Of a stretch of DNA of 64,000 nucleotides, positions 54,825 through 64,000 are shown in pieces. How positions within the stretch are numbered: the stretch's first letter is position 1; each line of letters starts with the position of its first letter. Source of the DNA: Helianthus annuus (Eukaryota; Streptophyta; Magnoliopsida; Asterales; Asteraceae). The position numbers and the translations under genes were made by a program. The stretch covers positions 156,083,122 through 156,147,121 of the forward strand of contig NC_035441.2 of assembly GCF_002127325.2 (NCBI RefSeq), in the 5' to 3' direction. Below the pieces are notes generated by a model, which ran no database searches, had not been told where the DNA came from, and saw nothing but the letters and a program-made list of their open reading frames with translations.

Positions 54825-57169
54825 TAAGATTCTAAATTATATTTTAACATTCTAATGACTTGGTAATTAATATTAAAACATGTTTTATCAGTCCTAACCC
54901 GGCAATTAATAGTCTAAGGTCAGTTTATAACCGAAAGTCGCAAAAGCTTGACTTTTGCTTTGACTTTCAGTTCTGACCCGTTCAAGCTTAATTCTCCCAT
55001 GTTTTAAGCTTCCATTAGGACCACATTACTTAGTAGTATAATCCTCTGGAGTTATATTGCATGGTGCCTAGTGGTTTGAATTATATGCACTTGATCTTAA
55101 TTATGCTTAATAATGCCATAACACCTTTGCTACTGATATTTAGACATGTCCCGAAAATTTGACATCAGTTTGAGGTCTAGAATAGGAGTTATGCTTAATG
55201 GCGTAATTAAGAAGCTTTTTATTATTTAATTGGCGTAATTAGCATAAAGCCTATCTAAACCCGATTTTTGATACCAAACTTTGTACCTACTGATGTAAAA
55301 TAATATTTTAGGATTTTTGAAGATTTTTTTTTTATTTTTAGGCTGAGCATAACGTAGGATTATAGCTTAAATTCGGTAATTGTCGGTTTTAACCTTTTTG
55401 TGCATAAAATGAGTTTTACATAACATTTTAATGCCAAACCTTTTTCTACTGATCCTATAAGATAAATAAAGTATTTTGAACTTTATAAACTGATCAAAAA
55501 CTCAGATTTCCTATTTTAACCCAAATATCCCTTAAAACCGATTTTTAAGCGTTTTAAGCACCTAGTATGGGTCAAAACTATTTTTGGCATATAAAACTTA
55601 TTACCCACTGATGTTTTAAGTTAATTTATATAATTATAAAGTAAGCCAAAGTTTTTAAACTCAGAAGTCTATTTTGACCTTTAAAGCCTATGTAAAATTA
55701 CCAAAATGCCCTTACGGTGCATAGATTAGTTATATAAGATAAATTTCACATATATAAAATAACCTATTGTTATAACTCATAAAAATACATATTTTTGTTA
55801 ATTAGATCAGACCTGAAACTCAGTTTAATATTTGAACTCTTTTATGGGCATTGAAATTACCAAAATGCCCTTATGGGACTTATTTTGGTTTAAACTACTT
55901 TTTGGGCATATATGTTAACATCCTACTGATGTATTAACATATTTTGAGCATAATAACGATTAAGACCTGTATATAATTCAATTGGTTACCCGTTACGCGT
56001 TTATGCGTTCGGATCGGTTTACGTGACTAGTTTACGTAAAATAGCCGAAACGAGCTTAACCTTATCATTAAATTCTCAATTTCCAGAATGTATTTAGTTT
56101 ACCCATATTATACAAGTATCCAAGCTTGTCGGGTCTAAATCACATTCTATTCCCGTCTCCGCTTAATCTAGTGTTTAGAACCGTAAGGTTTCCTTCTAGC
56201 TAGCCGGTCTAAGTCCTTGACTTAATTAAAGATCCGTTAGCATCCTAATAGGTTATTAAACCTTCTATACAGATTAAATAGCTTCCGGTAGAAGGTGCCT
56301 TCAAAAAGCTTTAGGAATTTTACTGCTAGCATCAGGTAAATACTTTTAACTTATTTTCCCTTATACAGGCTTGGGATATGGTATTATAATAATACCACTT
56401 GGTCGGGTATGAAATCATTTAATCGGATTGTGATTAATAAATTTACATAACCCGTTTTAATCTGTTTTGTTTGATAACATAAGCATTGGGGGTTAAATCG
56501 ACCGTGTCCTGGATATCCTCGGCTCATTCCATTTAAAAATGGCCACGGCCTATGCACGGGGTGTAGGCATACACCTGACAGATGCAAATGCTAAATAATA
56601 TATATAAACCCACATGTTGGGGATAACTCCTTTGTGGGTTCTATAAGTGGTGAGTCGGTTAATCACGACCGGCTTCCAACCGGCCCCAATTGTATGACAA
56701 ACATATAAATCTGTATACAAGATTATCTTTAAATAATTGTCGCAAGTTATAAATGATTTGTGCCATGTGCACTTAAATCAATTTTCATAAATGTTTTCAA
56801 AAAGAGTCAGTTAAATTGTATTTACCAGTGTAAACTGACGTATTTTCTTAAAGACTGATTGACAGGTACCTCTCGTAATAGGCTGGAGCTCTAGGGTGTC
56901 AATAGAGGATCTTGCAAATCCATAAGATACCTGAAGTCTGTTGTTTTTGTTTCTTTGTACATTTATGATCCGCCTGTGGATCTTATTACATTCCAGTCTG
57001 TATATTCATAAACTCGAACACTCAGACAATATGGTTTGTAATAGTTTATTCACCAAGCCTTCCGCTGTGCTATAATATTGTGTGTATTGACAATGATGAT
57101 ATCAACTACGTCACAATACTCCCCGCCGGGCCCACCGGTAATATGTGGAAATATCGGGGTGTGACAGGT

Positions 57170-57182
57170 TGGTATCAGAGCC
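57170..57182 (+). other. Gypsy-2 primer-binding site
   Basis: tggtatcagagcc three bases after the LTR end, complementary to initiator methionine tRNA. Confidence 0.88.
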
Positions 57183-57355
57183 AACATTGAGTGAATTAAA
57201 CACTAACCTTTTGTGTTTAATCTCAATGACATAATATGCACATTCCTTAGACTCTCGAGTCTAGGCAAATGACCTAGGATTTATTCTTAACTTTCCTTTG
57301 TTGTTTATATTTTATTTTGTTTTGATTTCTTGTTTTGACAGGAAGTTCATCAACA

Positions 57356-58557
57356 ATGCCTCCAAGAGTTAGGGGAAGAGGCAAGGGTCCCATGCGAGGG
57401 GGACCATCAGCAGCAGGACCATCTCACCGGCGCACTCCGTCTGCGTCCCTTTCCAGTTCTGACTCACACGATCTGTGGGGTCACTCCTTTGAGCCGGCGA
57501 GACATTCTGTCTCGTTAAGCTCTTCACCTTCTTTCCACCATCCTTCGGGCCGCTTATCCCAGACGAGCCCCAACACTCGCACCACTCTCATCAATCCCAT
57601 CACTCTCACGAATCGCACCAGTCATACCATTCGTTGCATTCCCATTCGTTTCATCATTCGGATTCTATCTACTCGCCGGCGCAGTTCAACCCGAATGATT
57701 ATGTTAACGACTTCCTTGGCTACAACCTTTTGGGCCCTGAGGACCACTTTTCTTAGGAAATGGAAATGGACGACGACCCAGATCCGGAGATGCAGGCCGG
57801 AACACCGGGCCACCCAATAAGCATATCAAGTGGATCTCCATTTCAGGGATCACCATACCGTGGGCCCGATTCGTTTCAAGAGAGGATGGCCAATTATGAT
57901 TGGTATTTTACTCCCTCATACCATAGCTCTCCAGCTCAACCTCCTTTGATTGAGCCTCAGCTTCAAGCAGTTTCACCTCCACCACTTCCTGTTGAGGAGC
58001 CGCCTCAACAACCACCGCAGCCACCTCCCGAGCCTCCAAGGCGAAGGAGGAATGCGCGCATGTCAGTACGAGGAGGACCTCGTTTTAGTTCTCCTCAGGG
58101 TTCGAGTTCTTACCCTCCTATCCCAGAGGACCCCCAAATGGGTGGGCCCTCGAACGCGGCACTGGAGATCGATCCTCCGCCAGCTTCTTATGCACCACCT
58201 CAACCGCCTATGGGTTTCGACAACCCTATCCCGACTTACCCAGGTTCCTCTGGGTATAACCCTTTTGAAAATCCCTCGGGATATCCAACGGATTATGGGA
58301 CTCATGATCCGTATCTTACAGCTGCGGAATATCATCATCTTTACCCTTCTTCTTACCCTCCAGTTTATCCAACTGGATACCCAGTGCAGGGTTATCAATA
58401 CCCGCCTTACCAGCAACCTCCTCCTCCCCAGCAGCAGCAAACTCAGGAGATCCTGAAAAGGTTAGACAAGGTTGAACACGAAGCTAGGAAAAACAAGAAG
58501 GAGCATAGTAGCTTCATGAAGGGCCTTGCAAACCTTATTAAAGGCAAGAAGAAGTAG
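57356..58557 (+). pseudogene. Extra ORF before gag in Gypsy-2, Pro/His/Ser-rich
   Basis: About 400 codons from the ATG at 57356 (MPPRVRGRGKGPMRGG) to TAG at 58555-58557, in the place where most Gypsy elements have only leader. N-terminus basic and Arg/Gly-rich, then a Ser-rich and a His/Ser-rich tract (SHHSHQSHHSHESHQ, in the second frame), then long proline/tyrosine-rich sequence (PPQQPPQPPPEPPRRRR; YPPYQQPPPPQQQQ) and a short coiled coil with a basic end (EILKRLDKVEHEARKNKKEH). One frameshift near 57545 and one TAG near 57754 interrupt it; otherwise it is open. It resembles extensin-like low-complexity proteins in composition only. Function unknown; RNA or particle binding is a guess. Confidence 0.65.
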
Positions 58558-59443
58558 GGAATTGTTTAATTTTCTTGTATTGTTTTTAATCAAGTCCCTG
58601 TGAGGACATTATTTTATTTTCTGTACTAAAGTCCCTGCGTGAACTTATTTCCTATTTCAGTAAGCCCCTGCGTGGGCAGTTTGTTCTTTCTAAGACCCGT
58701 TTAGGGCACTTGTACTAGTTTCATGAATTAATGAAGTTTATCTTTGGTTTTTAAATATGTAATTTTATTACATCATGTTATATCTTTTCAATTTATAATT
58801 GATCTGCCAAAGAAATTCTTAGAGGTATAACCTAGCCAAAATATTAACTGGCTATGATGGTACAACCTTTTTAAGACAGCAAATCTCTGTTAACATCTGA
58901 AAACATGTTAACATTCCTAGTTGTATGGTACGAGAAACCACACAAGCTTCCAAATGTACTTGGGTTTTCCAAGTCACCTATATACAGCCTAAATGATCAA
59001 TGCGAATCATGGCTAATAAACATCAATATGATATATACACCAAAACATCCATTAGAGATATATGCTTATAAGCAAAGGTGTAATAATGACAATGAAAGTT
59101 CATTTATAAATTTCTTGTCAAAAAGGCGATGAACTTTGTTCGACCCTTATGAGATCACTGATCCAAGGGATCATTGATTGTATTTTAATCGTCCCTGTGA
59201 CAAGCTTTCTAAGCTATTTAGTGTCCTTCGAGACGACCCTAATGTAAATAAAATGTCCTTTACGACATTGACAGTTGTGAAAATTTTATTTCCCCTGTCT
59301 AATAAATAATATTATATTCGATTATTTACTCATTACTTAAAATGGTCTAAATGGTTTAATAATACCATGACCATCTAGTCATCAATGCGATGATATAATG
59401 TGTGATTTAAATATATTATTTATGTTTGATATAGTATTCAGAA
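58558..59443 (+). other. Gypsy-2 leader between upstream ORF and gag
   Basis: Non-coding. 58595-58710 holds four imperfect copies of a ~38-bp unit (agtccctg.g.gaacttattt), each with the word ccctgygtg. From 58885 it matches the Gypsy-1 leader. Confidence 0.65.
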
Positions 59444-60095
59444 ATGGCTGGTTCGGATGAAGCAAACAGTCTTCCCGCAGAAGGCAACAACACCAGGATT
59501 AATATCACTGGTGCTGAACTGCAAGCAATTATCATTGCAGCAGTTACTCAAGCGGTAGATGCTAAGTTTAAAGAGCCGAGTGTTGTTCGGTCTCAACCTC
59601 ATTCGAGAACCCATTCTCAACCTCATACTCATAAGAAGAGTGAGTCTCAGCACTCATCTAACCAGGGTAGTGAACCCAAGAGGCAGATAGTCCTCGAGCC
59701 GACTCCTAGGTCCACCAAGGGTTGTACCTACAAGTATTTTTTCTCCTGTAAGCCGAGGGATTTTACAGGAGAAAAAGGAGCGATTGATTGTATGAAATGG
59801 TTGGACGAGATGGAGACTGTGATAGACATCAGTGGATGTGCTAAGGAGGATGTGGTTATGTTTGTATCACAATCTTTTAAGGGCGATGCCCTCACATGGT
59901 GGAAAGCTCTAGTGCAGTCCACTAGGAAGGTTCATTTGTACAATCTCTCTTGGGAGAAGTTTGTTGACTTGGTTAAGGACACCTATTGTCCTCAGCACGA
60001 AGTTGAGCGGATAGAGACTGATTTCCTCACCTTAGTGATGAAGGATCTAGATTGTAGATCCTATGTGACTAGCTTCAATTCTATGTCGAGGCCTG
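59444..60095 (+). pseudogene. Gypsy-2 gag, interrupted by Gypsy-3
   Basis: The ATG at 59444 (MAGSDEANSLPAEGN). About 218 codons match Gypsy-1 gag closely (GAELQAI, CTYKYFFSCKPRDFTGEKGA, MKWLDEMETVIDISGC, LTWWKALVQS, CPQHEVERIETDFLTL). No stop or frameshift is seen up to the insertion point, where the frame runs into the Gypsy-3 LTR and stops at once. Confidence 0.88.
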
Positions 60096-60267
60096 TGTGA
60101 CAACTTGAACTTTAGACCTATTTTTGTGTAACGTTCATGAACATGACACGACTACATGAACTTGATTGACTAAGCGAATATTTATTGAATGTTATGTGAC
60201 ATGTGTGTTTTAATGAATGTTTCGTTATTGAGTGCATGATGTAACGAATGTATGTATGTATTAACCC

Positions 60268-61425
60268 GATCGCACAACATCACACATCCACTCGACCGCA
60301 CAAGGCCATTGGGCCATATCACTTGTAAACGGACTCAAGGGCAGCCCGAGCTAAGGGGCCGGCCCATCCCTTGTATACGTTCAAACACCTTTAGGGACTT
60401 GGTTTTTCCTCATTGTTACAATCCTCACAAGAACACACACACAACCCTAGACTCTTTCTCTCTCTCTCGTTTGCTTGGAATCCGACGGCAAGAGCATCCA
60501 CTACTCGGATCACCTTGCTTCCACTCATAATCCGGTTAGTGTTTGTATTGTTTGTTATTGTTGATTACATGATCTCATACTTAGACTAGAACGATTAGGG
60601 ATGTTGATTTGATGAAAATATGATCTATGTGTTGATGGCTTGCAAGTAATCAGTTGAATATAAGTTGTTAAATGTTGTTCAGATCATGGTAAATCGCATG
60701 CTTGTTAATCGGTTGTGTGGTTGCATTAATCGGCTAGTGCATGATAAGAATCGGATGGGCTGTTGTTGATGATTCGGGATCTAGAACACGAAATTTAACT
60801 ATATGTTCAAACGTTTGAATGTCGTGCATGTTGATGGGATTAGGGTTCATAAGAGTTCTTGATGAAATTTCTATGTTTGATCTATAGTTGGTTAACCGAA
60901 TTGTAGGGATTATGTTAATTGATAGAAGGTTAAACTTGGTAATTGATTTACTATTGTAACTGATTGCTTGATTTATGGAAGTTGTTAATCAATCGCACAA
61001 CTAGGCCGAATCACACAAGCCACTCGCACAAACTGGTCCGATCACACAAGCTGAACCAGTCGCACAAGGCTGTATGTTGGGCCGGACAGCCCAAGACGCC
61101 TATCGCACAAGCTGTATTGGCCGAACTACCTTGGATCGCACAACCCAGCTGAATCGTACAAGATCAGCTGGATCGCACAACGTCATTTCGTGTTATTTTG
61201 GGCCGTAGGTTATAATTGGGCTGGGCATTATTGTTGGACTAATTTAATCCGGTCGCACAACATGAACTGGATCGCACAATTTGTATGATAAATGATTGGG
61301 CCGTGAATGTTCAAACTGTTTATGTGTATGATGGGCCGGGTATAGATTGGGCTTAGTTATGTAATCGCACAAGATGGTTGGGCTCGCACAAGCTCTTTGG
61401 CCCAACCATCCGAGTCGCACAAGTG
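60268..61425 (+). repeat. Reiterated TCGCACAA words in the Gypsy-3 LTR
   Basis: About 16 copies of (a/g)tcgcacaa(c/g), mostly same strand, two near 60270-60300 and fourteen at 60985-61425, often beside ggccgaa/gggccg words. Spacing is irregular (15-80 bases), unlike a simple tandem repeat. Confidence 0.85.
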
Positions 61426-61694
61426 GTATATTTAATGTGTTGACTGTTTACGTACATACGTGTTTGCCATGATATATACGTGCAATATTTGAACCGAACC
61501 TGACTTGTGTGGTAACCCTGTTACGACGTGGTTGACCACCCTTAGTTCAAGAGTCTTTTATTTGTGTATCTGCCGAGCAAACCAAGGTGAGTTCACACAG
61601 CCAAGGCATGGGATTCCCGGGTTGGGAATTGGGTTGGAAATGTTGACATGGAATGATTACTCGTACTTACGCATTCGCTAGACTATAGACCATC

Positions 61695-61944
61695 GTCCTC
61701 AGGATAGTCAGGACACGTTACGTAAATCCTGCGTAACCCAGTAATTGCCATTTGTCTCCCGGGTCGGGAGGACACGTTACGTAAATCCTGCGTAACCCAA
61801 TACCCTCTACTGTCTTCCGGATCGGAAGGACACGCTGCGTAAATCCTGCGTAGCCCCCACGCGTACCACTGTCCTCGGGGAAGGGCACGTCACGTAAAGC
61901 CTACGTGACCCAGTACGTATTCCTGTTCTCGGTTTAAGAAGAAC
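61695..61944 (+). repeat. Tandem array of paired hairpins, ~60-bp unit
   Basis: Four to five units, each with a hairpin A (gtcct...aggac type) and, in units 1-4, a hairpin B (gttacg taaatcctg cgtaac type). Arms change together between units: B is gttacg/cgtaac at 61717-61737 and 61776-61796, gctgcg/cgtagc (one G-T) at 61834-61854, and gtcacg/cgtgac at 61889-61909. A is tcccg/cggga in unit 2, ttccg/cggaa in unit 3 and gttct/agaac in unit 5. Confidence 0.8.
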
Positions 61945-62421
61945 ACATGGTTGCATTAGTCTAGTAAGTACCATAATGGGAATCCCCCATTGTTAAGGAT
62001 AATCGTGAGAATCCCTCACCAATAGTATATACATGTATGGGAAGCCCCCCGCTAGATGAACTTACGCATTACTGTTATGAACTTACTTTCTGTGAACTCG
62101 CTCAACTAGTTTGTTGATTATTTGCTGCATGCCTTGCAGGACCTTAGGTACTTTATGGAGCTTGCACAAGGAGGAGCGGGTCGTTGTGGACAAGGATTTA
62201 TGAATGCTTACTAAACACTTATGATATTTCATACGTTAACATTTATGTTTGGGTTTTACTTAAATGCTTCCGCTACATATACAATGTTTGGTTTTGAACA
62301 TCAATTATGTCTATGGTTATTATTGTACACTATGTTTGATATAATTGGTGGCTTGATCCTGGTCATGTCACGCTCCCAAGCGGTGGAACTCCGCGTGTGG
62401 GATTTTGGGGGTGTGACAGAT

Positions 62422-62434
62422 TGGTATCAGAGCC
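62422..62434 (+). other. Gypsy-3 primer-binding site
   Basis: tggtatcagagcc three bases after the LTR end, again initiator methionine tRNA type. Confidence 0.88.
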
Positions 62435-62733
62435 ATTGGTTATAGAGAACTTGGTTTTAATATGGGAAAACGTTTTTATTAAAACCAGACTATAACCAGA
62501 ACAGTGCTCTCAACGATCCACAACGACGCTTCGCTCCACGTGCAAGACTCGACATCCTAGGTAATAAGGTTTATGTTTATTGCCTGTTTGCTAGAACTGC
62601 TTAGAATTTTGCTCGCATTACGTTTAGATACACATGATACTATAGCATGAGAAATCCCTACGTGCTTACACTTTTCTGTCATCGCCCTACTCGTGAACCA
62701 CTCTCATTTACGTTACTTTTTACTTTGAAGATC

Positions 62734-63849
62734 ATGTCTGGAAGAATTAACATGACACAAGCCCAGCTAGAGGCTCTCGTTCAAGCTCAAGTTGCTGCGG
62801 CACTTGCAGCTGCTCAAGCAGGTAGTATATCCTGTAGTTATAACTTGCGCTAGGATCTTTAGATCCTACATTCCTAAACTAGCCCTTGTATTTAAACTTT
62901 GCCCTATTCGTACACCATAGGTCAACCAGCGCAGCAAGTTTGCACCTTTAAGAACTTCATGGACTGTCGTCCAAGTACCTTCAGCGGCACAGAGGGGGCA
63001 GTGGGACTCCTCCACTGGTTTGAAAAGCTAGAGTCAGTATTCGAAATGTGCGAGTGCCCTGAGGCTCGCAAGGTTAAGTATGCAACTGGCACCTTAGAAG
63101 GAATCGCGCTAACCTGGTGGAACGCGCAGGTGCAAATTCTGGGGTTGGCAGCTGCTAACGCCACACCATGGAACGATTTCAAGGAACTCATCAAGCGTGA
63201 GTATTGTACCCGTGAAGATATTCACAAGTTGGAAGACGAGCTGTACAATCTGAAAATGGTTGGGTCAGAGATCGAAGCGTATACTAAACGGTCGAACGAG
63301 CTGGTCGTGCTGTGTCTAACCATGGTAGACCCTCCATACAAGCGCATTGAGATGTATCTCAAGGGATTGGCGCCAGAAATCCAGAGCCATGTCACATCGG
63401 CTAATCTCGACAACATCCAGGATATTCAGCGTCTCGCTCATCGCATCACCGACCAGGCAATGGATCAGAATAAACTGCCTAAGCGTGTCAACGCTACTGC
63501 TACAGTTACTTCTTCAGCTACTCCTGCTACTACTAGCGACAGCAAAAGAAAGTGGGATGGAGATTCTAGTAAAGGTTCAGCATCCGTTCAGTCTCAAGCT
63601 CAGCAACAGAAGACTGACCACTACCAGAGTCCCAGTCAGCAATCCTCTGGTGGTCATAGACGAGGAAGATATCAGGGATTTCACCCCAAGTGTCACAATT
63701 GCAACAGGCACCATAGCGGCCCATGCAACAAGGGTCGTTGCCAAAGGTGTCTCAAGATGGGGCACGAGGCTAAAGACCGTAGGAGCCCTCGTCCTGCAAA
63801 CCAGAACCAGCAACCGCAACAACCAGCTCCACAGAACCCACAGCATTAA
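62734..63849 (+). pseudogene. Gypsy-3 gag with a 99-bp intron
   Basis: Exon 1 62734-62821 (ATG, MSGRINMTQAQLEALVQAQV) and exon 2 from 62921; the intron 62822-62920 starts gtagta and ends accatag. Joining is in phase 1 and keeps the frame (…AAAQAG then QPAQQVCTFKNF). Capsid region: CRPSTFSGTEGAVGLLHWFEKLE, LTWWNAQVQ, REDIHKLEDELYNLK. A Cys/His region CHNCNRHHSGPCNKGRCQRCLKMGHEAKD follows near 63693-63779. A TAA at 63847-63849 (compatible with CAA by C to T) interrupts it; the same frame continues to a full knuckle CFQCGAEGHFKRDC (63877-63918) and an Asn/Gly-rich stretch to the window edge. Confidence 0.82.
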
Positions 63850-64000
63850 CAGCAGCCACAGCGTGGAAACCGGGGATGTTTCCAGTGTGGGGCTGAAGGT
63901 CATTTCAAACGTGATTGTCCTCAGTTGAACCAGAACCGCAACAACAACCAGGGCAACGGGAATAACCACAACGGGGGAAACAACAATGGCAACGAGGCTA

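Larger units (their letters stand above)
51885..57166 (+). repeat. Gypsy-2 5' LTR (about 3.57 kb without the insertion)
   Basis: TGTAACACCACG to GGTGTGACA. Subtracting the solo LTR and its duplicated target leaves about 3,573 bp, long for a plant LTR. The promoter is suggested by ggctatataaaggg at 54415-54427. It carries a large palindrome at 54731-54824 and the same 3' blocks as Gypsy-1. An open stretch at 56384-56587 on the minus strand is also present in Gypsy-1's LTR (26487-26690), which reflects LTR identity rather than a gene. Confidence 0.8.
51885..60095 (+). mobile_element. Gypsy-2: Tekay-like element, 5' half
   Basis: 5' LTR (51885-57166, interrupted by a solo LTR), primer-binding site, an extra upstream ORF, a leader and the start of gag. 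It is the same family as Gypsy-1, with leader, gag and LTR all aligning. Gypsy-3 interrupts it at gag codon ~218. The five bases before it are tatga. Its remaining half should lie beyond the window. Confidence 0.85.
60096..62418 (+). repeat. Gypsy-3 5' LTR
   Basis: 2,323 bp, TGTGACAACTTG to GGGTGTGACA. It contains many TCGCACAA words (60268-61420) and a hairpin array (61695-61944). A ctctctctctc run at 60458-60468 may be near the transcription start. A clear TATA was not found. Small open frames inside are not genes. Confidence 0.85.
60096..64000 (+). mobile_element. Gypsy-3: 5' part of a second Gypsy family
   Basis: LTR (60096-62418), primer-binding site and a spliced gag; continues past the window edge. 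Inserted in Gypsy-2 gag, so younger than Gypsy-2. The five bases before it are gcctg; the matching copy should lie beyond the window. Confidence 0.85.

Noticed and set aside
57335..57355. Upstream start of the Gypsy-2 extra ORF at 57335
   Set aside because: The codon is TTG; the first ATG is at 57356.
57622..58440. Minus-strand and alternate-frame ORFs rich in Arg opposite the Gypsy-2 upstream ORF
   Set aside because: Shadow frames of a GC-richer Pro-coding stretch.
60252..60530. 92-codon open frame inside the Gypsy-3 LTR
   Set aside because: Lies in LTR DNA between TCGCACAA words, no domain, and its composition follows the repeat words.
1..64000. CRISPR array, bacterial operons, prophage or phage defence system
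   Set aside because: The window is plant nuclear DNA; direct repeats here are satellites, minisatellites or LTR words without uniform spacers and without cas-like genes.

Overview
The window reads as nuclear DNA of a eudicot plant, most likely an Asteraceae (inference). The retroelement proteins resemble the SIRE-like Copia and Tekay-like Gypsy families common in composites, and the only convincing host gene is a plant receptor kinase. No database search was run. The window is dominated by transposable elements. All non-coding calls rest on alignments made by eye.

Layout: 1-1555 is a ~745-bp-period AT-rich satellite that flips orientation near 838. 1900-9518 is Copia-1, a young LTR element with gag-like coding only, inserted in an old Gypsy LTR. 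10650-14154 is the main satellite array, carrying a 430-bp foldback MITE. 14155-21299 is Copia-2 (5' truncated, pol decayed). 21300-27263 is Gypsy-1 (5' truncated, gag-PR-RT-RH-IN, then a deletion into its 3' LTR). 27264-33112 is the 3' part of Copia-3 (RNase H, a ~1,300-codon extra 3' ORF, LTR). 33113-35133 is the 3' end of a Tat/Athila-like Gypsy. Thus Copia-2 lies in Gypsy-1, Gypsy-1 in Copia-3, and Copia-3 in the Tat-like element: a nest whose left half is lost at the satellite junction. 36434-38786 (minus strand) is a spliced but broken gene with a putative gypsy-type transposase domain. 39800-44523 holds TA microsatellites, a Micron-like MITE and exon-like debris, possibly a Helitron.

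The one intact host gene is at 45194-48724: a FERONIA-type (CrRLK1L) malectin-like receptor kinase of 1,176 residues with two cytoplasmic kinase domains in tandem. The second has lost the catalytic Asp and looks like a pseudokinase. This kinase-pseudokinase receptor is the best candidate in the window for undescribed biology.

To its right are a Harbinger-type MITE (49160-49580), a Gypsy LTR fragment, Gypsy-2 (51885-60095; its 5' LTR holds a solo LTR with perfect target duplications, and it carries an extra Pro/His-rich ORF before gag), and Gypsy-3 (60096 to the window end), inserted in the gag of Gypsy-2 and carrying a 99-bp intron in gag.

A recurring theme is that several elements carry their own reiterated short word or hairpin in LTR or leader: GGAYCGCT in Copia-1, GGATGGCCATCC in Copia-2, CACTG in Copia-3, GTCGCCGAC hairpins in the Tat-like LTR, TCGCACAA plus covarying hairpins in Gypsy-3. 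No tRNA, rRNA, CRISPR or bacterial-type operon was seen.
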